From Bacteroidales bacterium (GTDB taxonomy: Bacteria; Bacteroidota; Bacteroidia; Bacteroidales; F082), in NCBI GenBank assembly GCA_017561025.1, contig JAFZDU010000113.1:1-61031 (forward strand): 61,031 bases of DNA, read 5' to 3'. Position 1 is the first letter of the stretch. The number at the start of each line of letters is the position of its first letter. The notes beneath the pieces are model-generated. The model saw only the letters and a program-made list of their open reading frames with translations. It made no database searches and was not told the DNA's origin. Shown here one piece after another: positions 45,009 through 52,920 of the stretch. A program made the position numbers and the translations under genes.

Positions 45009-45410
45009 TTAAGCGAAAGTGAATAATAGGTTGGCGAAGAAATTCCAGATTGTCGTGATTGCTATTGCGATAAGCTTGCTGAAATAGAAATTCAATTTTA
45101 GTTTGTCTGTCAATAGATAAAGTATCAAAGAGTTGATGCCTAAGCCAATTATAGAGACAATCATGAATTGGAAATACTGAACTCCTATTTCTTCTTTATG
45201 GCTTTCGAAAGTCCAAATCCTGTTAAGTATATAATTTGATGTTGCTGCAAGAATAAATCCTATGCAGTTGCTTAGATATTTGTTTAATTTAAGCTTTTCC
45301 TTACAAATGTATGTGGCTCCGAAATCGATTAGCATTCCGGAACAACCGACTACGCCAAATTTTATGAATTTGGATATGAGTAATTTATCTATCATAAATA
45401 AATTTCCCAT
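45009..45410 (-). CDS. GtrA-like family membrane protein
   Basis: 133 residues, four membrane helices. Family features: FIKFGVVGCSGMLIDFGATYIC at the N-terminus, NCIGFILAATSNYILNRIWTFES in the middle (N-R-x-W-T-F motif), and TIWNFFANLLFTF at the end. GtrA proteins are thought to help move prenyl-linked sugars across the inner membrane. A second in-frame Met (residue 6, 45395) is an alternative start. It begins three bases after the CPBP gene ends. Confidence 0.9.
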   Translation of the reverse strand: MGNLFMIDKLLISKFIKFGVVGCSGMLIDFGATYICKEKLKLNKYLSNCIGFILAATSNYILNRIWTFESHKEEIGVQYFQFMIVSIIGLGINSLILYLLTDKLKLNFYFSKLIAIAITTIWNFFANLLFTFA

Positions 45411-45413
45411 CTT

Positions 45414-46304
45414 TTATATCTCAGAGTTTTCTGTTTTGAATTCTTTGTTGTGACAACGTATTACATACCAGAACAAGGCTGCCATTATCACTATACTTAT
45501 TATTAAAGGAAGCATTTCAGTCTTGCCGAATGTGTCGACATCGACGTTTGTGATGCCTTTGTTATTGAGATAATATATGATGACTGCGCTGCCGTTGTTG
45601 ACGAAGTGCATTATCATAGGAACCCAAATGCTTCTAGAATAATAGAACATATAGCCTAACAATAATCCCAATACGAGGCGAGGGAGAAAGCCGTAAAATT
45701 CGAAATGTATGAAAGAGAATAATGCTGAGGCGATGAAGATGCCTACATGAGCGTTTTTAAATGTTTTTATCAGGAATGGCTGGAGTAATGAACGGAATAG
45801 GAGTTCTTCTCCTAATGCAGCCAGTCCTGCAATCATAATAAGGTTTATTATGAGACCGCTGATGTTGCCAACATTAAGCATTTTTTCTGTTACTATCTTG
45901 GCTTGTTCTTGTAGATCCATCATGATTTTTTCAATGGATGCCATTGATTCCGGCAGTGTTAAGTTGGCATTCCATTCGGCAAAGACGTTGTTGATAGGAA
46001 GTATGGCATACATCATTAATATTCCTGCCAGTGACCATAGTGGTATTTTATGGAATCCTAATGACTTCATAGGTCTTTCTTTTACTAGGCATGCGTATAG
46101 CAATGGTGGGAATACAAATGTAAGCAGTTGGCTGCCGATTTGAGATATGCGTAACATGCCAAGTTCGCTTATGCTGTTGTTTCTTGAGATAAAAACAATC
46201 AAGACACCGACTATTGCTGACAATATAAATCCAACAACGACCAATGCCATGAGTATGAATATTCTTTCAGAAAGATTTGTCTTTTTTATTAATGGAAATC
46301 TCAT
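45414..46304 (-). CDS. CPBP family intramembrane metalloprotease
   Basis: 296 residues, eight predicted membrane helices. Catalytic motif 1 is EELLFR (E166, E167, R171), motif 2 is FSFIH (H200), and a third conserved helix contains HFVNNGS. Members include Rce1-like CAAX proteases and bacteriocin immunity proteins; substrates are usually unknown. It is the first gene before gtrA. A -7 box lies at 46326-46333. Confidence 0.92.
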   Translation of the reverse strand: MRFPLIKKTNLSERIFILMALVVVGFILSAIVGVLIVFISRNNSISELGMLRISQIGSQLLTFVFPPLLYACLVKERPMKSLGFHKIPLWSLAGILMMYAILPINNVFAEWNANLTLPESMASIEKIMMDLQEQAKIVTEKMLNVGNISGLIINLIMIAGLAALGEELLFRSLLQPFLIKTFKNAHVGIFIASALFSFIHFEFYGFLPRLVLGLLLGYMFYYSRSIWVPMIMHFVNNGSAVIIYYLNNKGITNVDVDTFGKTEMLPLIISIVIMAALFWYVIRCHNKEFKTENSEI

Positions 46305-46325
46305 TATAAATTATTTTATTTTTTG

Positions 46326-46333
46326 CAAATTTA
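46326..46333 (-). promoter_or_regulatory. -7 box TAAATTTG of CPBP-gtrA
   Basis: Minus-strand match 21 nt before ATG 46304, divergent from the dusB promoter. Confidence 0.55.
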
Positions 46334-46359
46334 ATATTTTTTTGATTAGATGAAATGAG

Positions 46360-46367
46360 TATTTTTG
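46360..46367 (+). promoter_or_regulatory. -7 box TATTTTTG of dusB
   Basis: Exact TAnnTTTG match followed by C, ending eight nt before ATG 46376. It lies inside the seven-codon extension to ATG 46355, so the shorter start is favoured and the leader would be only 1-3 nt. Confidence 0.55.
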
Positions 46368-46375
46368 CAGTTGAT

Positions 46376-47356
46376 ATGAAAAAGATAGCTAACATAGAAT
46401 TTGAAGATATTCCTTTGTTGTTGGCACCAATGGAAGGTGTCACGGATCCTCCATTTCGTCATGCCTGCAAGGAACAAGGTGCTGATATCGTGTACTCCGA
46501 ATTCATCTCTTCAGATGGCTTGATTCGTGATGCCGTGAAGAGCGTTCGTAAATTAGGTTTTGTGGAAGGGGAGCGTCCTTTTGGAGTGCAGATATTTGGA
46601 AATAATGTAGAGCCTATGGTTGAGGCTGCTCGTTATGCTGAGCGTTATAATCCTGATATTATTGATATAAACTTCGGATGTCCTGTCAAGAAAGTGGCTT
46701 CTAAAGGTGCGGGTTCGGGAATACTGAACAACATACCTAAGATGATAGAAATTACAGCAGCTGTTGTTAAGGCTGTGAAGACTCCTGTCACAGTGAAGAC
46801 CCGTCTTGGTTATGACAGCGAACACAAGGAGATTGTTGATATAGCTGAGAGATTGCAGGATGTGGGAATTCAGGCTCTGACGATACACGGAAGGCTGCGT
46901 ACTACCAAATGGGGTGAGCCTGCCGACTGGACTTTGATAGGTGAGGTAAAGAATAACCCACGAATGACGATACCTATTATCGGTAATGGTGATGTCGTTG
47001 ACGGACCATCAGCGAAACATTTTCTTGACAACTATGGTGTAGATGGTCTTATGATAGGACGTGCTACATATGGTAATCCGTGGATATTTAGAGAAGTCAA
47101 ACATTATTTGAAGACAGGTGAGCTGTTGCCTCCGCCTGATGTATGTGAGAGAGTAAGAGTTTCAAAGGCACATCTAGTAGACTCTTTGAATTATAAGAAA
47201 GACGAGTTTTATGCTGTAATGGAAATGCGTAAGCATTGGGGACTCTATTTTAAAGGTTTCGTTAATTTCAAGCAGTTCAAACTTCGTCTTATGGAGGCAA
47301 AGTCCATAGAAGAAGTATCAAGTATCCTCGAAGAGGTAGAAAAATACTATAATTAA
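46376..47356 (+). CDS. dusB: tRNA-dihydrouridine synthase DusB
   Basis: 326 residues from ATG 46376. Motifs: LLAPMEGVTDPPFR (FMN site), VQIFGNNVEPMVEAA, DINFGCPVKKVASKGAGSGILNN with the catalytic Cys, TVKTRLGYD, TIHGRLRTTKWGEPADW, IIGNGDVVDG and GLMIGRATYGNPWIF. It reduces specific uridines in tRNA D-loops using FMN and NADPH. An upstream in-frame ATG (46355) overlaps the -7 box and is rejected. Confidence 0.95.
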   Translation: MKKIANIEFEDIPLLLAPMEGVTDPPFRHACKEQGADIVYSEFISSDGLIRDAVKSVRKLGFVEGERPFGVQIFGNNVEPMVEAARYAERYNPDIIDINFGCPVKKVASKGAGSGILNNIPKMIEITAAVVKAVKTPVTVKTRLGYDSEHKEIVDIAERLQDVGIQALTIHGRLRTTKWGEPADWTLIGEVKNNPRMTIPIIGNGDVVDGPSAKHFLDNYGVDGLMIGRATYGNPWIFREVKHYLKTGELLPPPDVCERVRVSKAHLVDSLNYKKDEFYAVMEMRKHWGLYFKGFVNFKQFKLRLMEAKSIEEVSSILEEVEKYYN

Positions 47357-47408
47357 TAAGAATAGTTTATAGACTGCCCCAACAGTCTATAAACTATTAG
47401 CAATATTT

Positions 47409-48077
47409 TCATTTATGGATTACGTTAAAATCCAAATCCTCTTTCAGTTTTCCATTTTCGAATAAATCCACTACACGTGCGCCTGTGAGGTTGTGGTATG
47501 TTAGTATTCCTAGTTCTTGTGCTGCCATGATATTTCTTGGGGTATCGTCTATGAAGAGAGTTTCTTCTGGCTTCATTTTGTATCTGTCTAATATGAGTGT
47601 GAAGAAATCAGGGTCTGGCTTGCAGAGATGTGTGTCGAATGAGAAGAATGCCTTGTCGAAGAGGCTGTCGAATTCACGATATCCGAATCGCAACTGAAGA
47701 TCTCGTATGAATAGGTCGTAATGTATCTCATTGGTGTTGCTCATGAGATAAACGTGGTAATGGCTTTTGAGTTTTTTTACCAGATCGATACGTCTTTGAG
47801 GGATATCTAGTATCATAGAATTCCATATTTCATCGAATTTTTGTGGTGTAAGTTTCAAATTTAGCTGTTTTGTCAGTGTTTTTCTGAATGTATCGGCTGA
47901 TATAATACCGCATTCAAATTGTTTCAAAGTTCGTTTTACATCAGGTGATTCTAGTAGTTTTATATCGGTGAAACCGTTCTTATTCAAGTGGTTAATTATC
48001 TGGTTGCTGTCTATATCTATGATTACTCCGCCTAGGTCGAAGATGATGTTTTTTATGTGAGGAAAATTTTTTTTCAT
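47409..48077 (-). CDS. HAD-superfamily hydrolase (YihX/epoxide-hydrolase-like phosphatase)
   Basis: 222 residues. HAD motif I is IIFDLGGVIIDID, motif II LMSNTNE, motif III around KPDPDFF, motif IV LFIDDTPRNIMAAQELG. The GGVIxDxD start and SNT motif are typical of the subgroup of small sugar-phosphate phosphatases with an alpha-helical cap (about 20-90). The substrate is unknown. Monocistronic. Confidence 0.9.
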   Translation of the reverse strand: MKKNFPHIKNIIFDLGGVIIDIDSNQIINHLNKNGFTDIKLLESPDVKRTLKQFECGIISADTFRKTLTKQLNLKLTPQKFDEIWNSMILDIPQRRIDLVKKLKSHYHVYLMSNTNEIHYDLFIRDLQLRFGYREFDSLFDKAFFSFDTHLCKPDPDFFTLILDRYKMKPEETLFIDDTPRNIMAAQELGILTYHNLTGARVVDLFENGKLKEDLDFNVIHK

Positions 48078-48116
48078 TTTTTTTATTTTTTTGTTATGAA
48101 ATTCGCTACAAATTTG

Positions 48117-48124
48117 TAAATTTG
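48117..48124 (+). promoter_or_regulatory. -7 box TAAATTTG of the tRNA gene
   Basis: Exact match followed by C, 60 nt before the mature tRNA. A TTTG at 48090-48093 is 23 nt upstream. Confidence 0.55.
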
Positions 48125-48184
48125 CACTCGTAAAAACAAGGGATAGAACAAAAAGTTATAAACAAAGTTTTAACATGTTCTCCA

Positions 48185-48258
48185 GCTCCTATAGCTCAGT
48201 CGGTTAGAGTAGCTGACTCATAATCAGTTGGTCCCTGGTTCAAGTCCAGGTGGGAGCA
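48185..48258 (+). tRNA. tRNA with anticodon CAT, probably tRNA-Ile2
   Basis: Cloverleaf of 74 nt: acceptor GCTCCTA/TGGGAGC, D arm GCTC...GAGT, anticodon stem GCTGA/TCAGT around loop CTCATAA (anticodon 48219-48221), T arm CCTGG-TTCAAGT-CCAGG, discriminator A, no encoded CCA. CAT can be Met, fMet or Ile2 (C34 lysidinylated by TilS). C4-G69 and C5-G68, known TilS identity pairs in E. coli Ile2, are present, and the TTGGTC variable region and T loop resemble E. coli Ile2. An initiator tRNA is excluded by the paired first base. Confidence 0.9.
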
Positions 48259-48261
48259 CAG

Positions 48262-48298
48262 AAAACCTCGCTAATCAAATGATTGCGAGGTTTTTTTG
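48262..48298 (+). terminator. Rho-independent terminator of the tRNA
   Basis: AACCTCGC-AATC and GATT-GCGAGGTT form a stem with one bulge, followed by seven T. It starts four bases after the tRNA. Confidence 0.9.
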
Positions 48299-48405
48299 TT
48301 TTTTGGTATAATAGACAAAAATAGTTGGTAAAATCATTATAAGATAATGTAAACCAATTAAATATAGTAACTTTGATGAAAACGTTTTCATAAAAGTTAT
48401 TTTTT

Positions 48406-49393
48406 ATGTCAAAAAAGAGAAAAGAAAGGTGTCCACAATGTGGTTTTTTAGAAGTTATCAAATGGGGTAAACAAGCAGGCAGGCAACGTTTCAAATGTAA
48501 GAACTGCAACAGTTTTTTTACACTTCGTCGCAAGGATATATCAAAGTCAAATAGGTTTGTATGGTTCGAATGGTGGATAATGGGCAAACAAACACTTCAG
48601 CAGATATCCGACCTTAGCGGATACAGTACACGACAACTATCCAGATGGTTTGATGAATACCTTGACGACTATCCAACATGGAAAATAAAATGTGGAGATA
48701 AAGTGAATCTACTCATAGATGGCACCTGGTTTTCCAACAAAATATGTCTTGTGGTTTACAGAGATAATATTGTACATAAGACTGTGTTTTATCGTATTAG
48801 CAGTGATGAGTTGGAAAAGGAAATAGAAGAGGATCTTCGTAATATACAATCACTTGATATAGATATAAATAGCGTTACATGTGATGGAAGTCAGAGTATA
48901 TTGAAAGCGGTAAAAACTGTCTGTCCTAATGCCAAAATACAAAGATGTCTTGTTCATATTCAAAGGGAATGCATGACATGGTTGACTCAACATCCTAAAA
49001 GTGAAGCTGGCATAGAATTGTACGACATAGTTAAACTTATAAACAGAATAGTAACACACAACGATATGTTGAGATGGAAACAAATGTTAAGTGATTGGCA
49101 TTCAAAGTATATACCTTATATAAATGCCAAAACTACTAACAATGAGTCAAATAAGGAATGGTATACTCACAAAATGTTACGAAAGGCATATATCCATATC
49201 AGGAGAGCTTTACCTTATATGTTTACATTCATTGATAATCCTTATACCTAAATCAACTAATGCATTGGAATCATTTTTTGGTCATTTAAAAGACAACATT
49301 ATCATACATAGGGGACTTTCTGCTAAACACCATCAAAACTATTTAAAATGGTATTTGTATTTTAAAAATAAGGATAGAAAAAAAGACAGGTAA
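48406..49393 (+). pseudogene. IS256-type transposase with zinc ribbon, frameshifted
   Basis: The first frame (48406-49251, 281 residues) has an N-terminal zinc ribbon (CPQCGF...CKNCNSFF), a helix-turn-helix (TLQQISDLSGYSTRQLSRWFDEYL), catalytic Asp in NLLIDGTWFSNK and Asp in SVTCDGSQSILKAV, and CLVHIQRE. It stops after FTFIDNPYT. The rest continues in the +1 frame as PKSTNALESFFGHLKDNIIIHRGLSA to a stop at 49391-49393; this holds the catalytic Glu. The break is at about 49240-49251. The full product would be about 329 residues. A one-base insertion is more likely than programmed shifting because no slippery heptamer is evident, so it is called a pseudogene. Confidence 0.8.
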
Positions 49394-49431
49394 CTTGGGC
49401 TGTTTTGGATGCCCGTTACCTGTCTTTTTTT
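49381..49431 (+). terminator. Strong hairpin at the transposase end
   Basis: AAAAGACAGGTAAC (49381-49394) pairs perfectly with GTTACCTGTCTTTT (49415-49428); inner GGGC and GCCC extend the stem. It overlaps the stop codon of the transposase and is followed by T. Confidence 0.9.
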
Positions 49432-49505
49432 CGCTCAATTACCAACTATTTTTGGCAACATTACCTGTTTTTGTCTACTAATCAGCACTAATCGAATACT
49501 AATAA

Positions 49506-51308
49506 TTATTCGTGGTTGAAGTAAGTCCACACTATCTTCGCCTTGGCTTTTCCGATGATTTTTCCCAAAGTCTCCAAATCTGCCTCCTTGATATTCTTGA
49601 CTGACTTCAGTTCCAGCATCAGTTTCTCTGCAGTCTGTTTGCCGATGCCTTTGATGTCGTTCAGTTCTGAATGTATGAATCCTTTCTCGAATTTCTTTCT
49701 GTGATGTGTGATGCCGAATCTGTGGGCCTCGTCGCGGATGTGTTGTATCACCTTCAAGGTCTCTGATCTCTTATCTATATACAAAGGTATGCTGTCGCCA
49801 GGGAAATAAATCTCTTCCAGTTTCTCCGCGATGCCGATGATGCTTATCTTGCCGTATAAACCTAGCTGTTGCAGTATCTTCACTGCAGAAGAAAGCTGCC
49901 CTTTGCCGCCGTCGACGACGATTAAATCCGGCAGACGTTGACCTTCATCCAATAGCCTTTTATATCTTCTGTGAATGATCTCTTCCATAGATGCAAAGTC
50001 GTTGGGACCTTCAACAGTCTTTATGTTGAAATGCCTATAACCATTTTTATGGGGCTTAGCATTGACAAACTGTACCATCGCAGCTACTGCATAGTCTCCT
50101 TGGAAGTTGGAGTTGTCGAAACACTCTATAACTTCTGGAAGTACAGGAAGCCTCAGGTCATCCTTCATCTGAGTCAGGATTCTTTTGGTATGTCGTTCTG
50201 GATCGACGAGTGTGCGGAGTTTCTCTGTCTCGATGCGATATTGTTTTGCGTTACGTTGTGATAACTGTAATATGTCTAACTTTTCTCCTCTTTGAGGGAT
50301 GGTGAATTTCACTCCATCTAGTCTTATGTCTAACTCTATCGGAACGATGATTTCTTTGATATTGGAACTTTCCATCATCTGACGAACTTCTACGATAGCC
50401 ATAGACATCAGCTCTTCGGCAGTCTCGTCTAACTTTCTCTTGATTTCAAAAGAATGTGACTGTATGATGGCTCCTTCTACGATTTTCATATAATTGACAT
50501 AGAATGAGGCTCCGGCGTCTTCGTAAGAGAATACCTCCATATCGAAGATTGTATTGCTGCATACCACCGACTTGGCATGATAGTTTTCAAGAATGTCGTA
50601 CTTGTCTTTTATGACCTGTGCCTGTTCGAATTCTAATCTCGAAGCGTGATTCATCATCTGCGCTTTCATGTCTTTAAGTACTTCATGAATATTGCCTTTG
50701 ATGACTCTCTTTATATTGAGTATCATTGTGCGGTATTCTTCTTCGTCTATGCTTCCGTCGCAGGGAGCTTTGCAGTTGCCCACATGATATTCCAGGCAGG
50801 GACGGTAGTGTCCGTTGTTGATGTTTTCTTGTTTCAGGATTAGGTTGCAGTTCCTTATGGGATAGAGCTTCCTCAGCATTTCCAGAAGGGTCTTTGCTGT
50901 CGTTACAGAAGGATATGGCCCGAAATATATAGAGCCGTCGTTGACTTTCTTTCTTGTAAGGAATACACGAGGGAATCTCTCGTTCTTGACGCATATCCAA
51001 GGATAAGTCTTGTCGTCTTTCAACATGATGTTGTATCGCGGCTTATATTGCTTGATGAAGTTGTTTTCAAGAAGGAGCGCTTCCATCTCGTTGTCTACGA
51101 CAATGAATTTAATATCGGCGATACGGCTTACAAGGACTTTCACCTTGCCGCTTTGCTGTTGCTTGTTGAAATAGCTGGAGACTCTACGTTTCAGGTTTTT
51201 GGCTTTACCGACATAAATGATCTCACCTTTGTCATCGAAGTATCTATATACACCTGGTTCGTTAGGAATAGTCTTTAAGATGGATTTTATTTTGTCGGAA
51301 ATGTTCAT
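49506..51308 (-). CDS. uvrC: Excinuclease ABC subunit C
   Basis: 600 residues. GIY-YIG nuclease domain (about 10-95: PGVYRYFDDKGEIIYVGKAKNLKRRVSSYF), Cys-rich segment (CRPCLEYHVGNCKAPCDG-like, about 165-185), UVR motif (about 205-240), RNase H-like C-terminal nuclease (about 380-540: ECFDNSNFQGDYAVAAMV, LPDLIVVDGGKGQLSSA, EAHRFGITHHRKKF) and a helix-hairpin-helix tail (IKGIGKQTAEKLM). It makes both incisions in nucleotide excision repair. The stop codon lies in a small CGAATA/TATTCG hairpin. Confidence 0.97.
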   Translation of the reverse strand: MNISDKIKSILKTIPNEPGVYRYFDDKGEIIYVGKAKNLKRRVSSYFNKQQQSGKVKVLVSRIADIKFIVVDNEMEALLLENNFIKQYKPRYNIMLKDDKTYPWICVKNERFPRVFLTRKKVNDGSIYFGPYPSVTTAKTLLEMLRKLYPIRNCNLILKQENINNGHYRPCLEYHVGNCKAPCDGSIDEEEYRTMILNIKRVIKGNIHEVLKDMKAQMMNHASRLEFEQAQVIKDKYDILENYHAKSVVCSNTIFDMEVFSYEDAGASFYVNYMKIVEGAIIQSHSFEIKRKLDETAEELMSMAIVEVRQMMESSNIKEIIVPIELDIRLDGVKFTIPQRGEKLDILQLSQRNAKQYRIETEKLRTLVDPERHTKRILTQMKDDLRLPVLPEVIECFDNSNFQGDYAVAAMVQFVNAKPHKNGYRHFNIKTVEGPNDFASMEEIIHRRYKRLLDEGQRLPDLIVVDGGKGQLSSAVKILQQLGLYGKISIIGIAEKLEEIYFPGDSIPLYIDKRSETLKVIQHIRDEAHRFGITHHRKKFEKGFIHSELNDIKGIGKQTAEKLMLELKSVKNIKEADLETLGKIIGKAKAKIVWTYFNHE

Positions 51309-51319
51309 GATGTTGATTT

Positions 51320-51347
51320 GTAGGGACGCGATTAATCGCGTCCCTAC
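51320..51347. repeat. Perfect 28-bp palindrome between thiL and uvrC
   Basis: GTAGGGACGCGATT (51320-51333) is followed by its exact complement AATCGCGTCCCTAC (51334-51347). It is the cleanest of the GTAGRGAC palindromes in the window and lies 12 bp before the uvrC start on the minus strand. It forms a 14-bp hairpin on either strand or a cruciform. Confidence 0.95.
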
Positions 51348-51355
51348 GTTTGGTT

Positions 51356-52393
51356 TTAAAAGTGTTTAAATCCTTGTGCTTCGATTGGAATTACATGTTC
51401 GTCGGTGGTGATGAGTTCAGCCACGTTTGAGTCTGCTGTCATGAAACCGATGATTCTCACGTCTTCCATATTCTGTACTTTCTCGTAATCTTCTTGTTTT
51501 ACGGTGAAAAGGAGCTCGTAGTCTTCGCCACCATTAAGAGCTGCCACGCAAGGTACTATATCGAATTCTTTAGCTACCTCTATGGTCTTTTTATGCATTG
51601 GAATGCGGTCTTCGAAGATGCGGCATCCAACCTTAGAGTCTTTGCAGAGATGTAATATCTCTGAAGCCAAACCGTCGGAGATGTCAATCATCGCTGTTGG
51701 TTTTATCTCTAACTCTTTAAGTTGTGCTACTATGTCTTTACGTGCTTCTGGCTTGAGCTGACGTTCGAGTATGTGATCGTATCCGTAAAGTTCTGGCTGC
51801 ACGTTAGGGTCTGCCATGAAAGCTGCTTTCTCGCGTTCAAGGATTAACAATCCGGTATAGGCTGCACCTAATGTTCCGCTTACGCATAAGAGGTCGTTGG
51901 CTTTGGCGCCGGTACGATAGACGATGTCGTCTTTCTTGGCTTTGCCTATCACTGTTATTGAGATGAAGAGTCCCGACTTACTTGCTGTGGTGTCGCCGCC
52001 TACTAAATCTACTTTATAAGTGTCGCAGGCGAGACGTATGCCAGCGAATATCTCTTCAACGGCTTCTACTGAGAACTTGCTTGATATTCCCATGCCGACG
52101 ACAATTTGAGTCGGTGTTCCGTTCATGGCATAGATGTCGGAGAAGTTCACGACAGCTGCCTTATATCCCAAATGCTTCAAAGGCATATATGTCATGTCGA
52201 AGTGAACGCCTTCAATCAAGACGTCGGTAGAAACCAATGTCTGCTCGCTCTTATGGTCGATGACAGCAGCATCGTCGCCGATACCTTTTATAGTCGATTT
52301 GTTATATGTCTTGATATCTTTGGTTAATCTGTCGATGAGACCGAATTCACCAAGTTCTGACAATTCTGTCAATTCTATTTTTTCGTTTTCCAT
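51356..52393 (-). CDS. thiL: Thiamine-phosphate kinase
   Basis: 345 residues. Family motifs: LGEFGLIDRLTKD, IKGIGDDAAVID (Mg-ATP binding Asp pair), TDVLIEGVHFDMTYMPLKHLGYKAAVVNFSDIYAMNG, VDLVGGDTTAS, DISDGLASEILHLC and LNGGEDYELLFTV. It phosphorylates thiamine monophosphate to the active diphosphate cofactor. It precedes uvrC with a palindrome between them. No other thiamine genes are nearby. Confidence 0.95.
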   Translation of the reverse strand: MENEKIELTELSELGEFGLIDRLTKDIKTYNKSTIKGIGDDAAVIDHKSEQTLVSTDVLIEGVHFDMTYMPLKHLGYKAAVVNFSDIYAMNGTPTQIVVGMGISSKFSVEAVEEIFAGIRLACDTYKVDLVGGDTTASKSGLFISITVIGKAKKDDIVYRTGAKANDLLCVSGTLGAAYTGLLILEREKAAFMADPNVQPELYGYDHILERQLKPEARKDIVAQLKELEIKPTAMIDISDGLASEILHLCKDSKVGCRIFEDRIPMHKKTIEVAKEFDIVPCVAALNGGEDYELLFTVKQEDYEKVQNMEDVRIIGFMTADSNVAELITTDEHVIPIEAQGFKHF

Positions 52394-52447
52394 AATTGTT
52401 TAAGTCAACGGACAACAGTCAACAGACTACAGACCTTGTCCTGTTTT

Positions 52448-52906
52448 TTAATTATTAATTCCGTTTAAGATAAGAGCGTTTTGATAATCTTCTTCTGTTA
52501 TAGTATAAAGAACTTCAAAACAGCCTTTGCCTTCGTTGGATATCATTTCCCAACATGATTTGTTTCCAAATGATTTCTCGAATTTTTCATATGCCTCGTA
52601 ATTAGGCATATATTTAATGCTATCATCAAATATAATATAAGAATCATGATGCAAAAAATCATTGTCATTGCCTTTGTAGAATTGTGAGACACCCAAGCCT
52701 TCGTAATAATAAACAGTTTGTGTTTCTCCTGGAGCTATAGTAATTATAGAGTCATATTGATGCTCGATAATAGCATAAGCTTTGATTTCCTTACTTAAAT
52801 TATTTTTTACTTTATGGGTTTCTTCTAAATAAGGATCACATGATGTCAATAATACTATTAAAGAGAAGATAGCAATTACTGATGATTTTTTGAATAATTT
52901 TTTCAT
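52448..52906 (-). CDS. Small lipoprotein of unknown function
   Basis: 152 residues. Lipobox LLTSC gives Cys 24 as the lipidated residue; mature sequence is acidic and Tyr-rich with two further Cys (in NKSCWEMIS and GKGCFEVLY) that could form a disulfide. I see no known domain. It lies 14 bp after the T9SS protein gene 52921-54051 on the same strand, so the two are probably co-expressed. The spacer to thiL holds GTCAAC-type repeats (GTCAACGGACAACAGTCAAC). Confidence 0.75.
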   Translation of the reverse strand: MKKLFKKSSVIAIFSLIVLLTSCDPYLEETHKVKNNLSKEIKAYAIIEHQYDSIITIAPGETQTVYYYEGLGVSQFYKGNDNDFLHHDSYIIFDDSIKYMPNYEAYEKFEKSFGNKSCWEMISNEGKGCFEVLYTITEEDYQNALILNGINN

Positions 52907-52920
52907 GACAGAGAATTTTA

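Larger units (their letters stand above)
48316..49454. mobile_element. IS256-type (variant, Zn-ribbon) insertion element
   Basis: Bounded by a perfect 16-bp inverted repeat: CAAAAATAGTTGGTAA at 48316-48331 and TTACCAACTATTTTTG at 49439-49454. A second, weaker end-like copy lies outside on the right (TTACCTGTTTTTGTCTA, to 49477), and TAGA precedes the left repeat, so the right end could extend to 49477. I see no clear target duplication. The element sits just after the tRNA terminator and before convergent uvrC. It carries one frameshifted transposase and its own terminator. Confidence 0.75.

Noticed and set aside
48185-49477. tRNA plus mobile element considered as an integrative-element attachment site
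   Set aside because: No integrase gene and no duplicated tRNA 3' end were seen; the element is a simple IS beyond the tRNA terminator.
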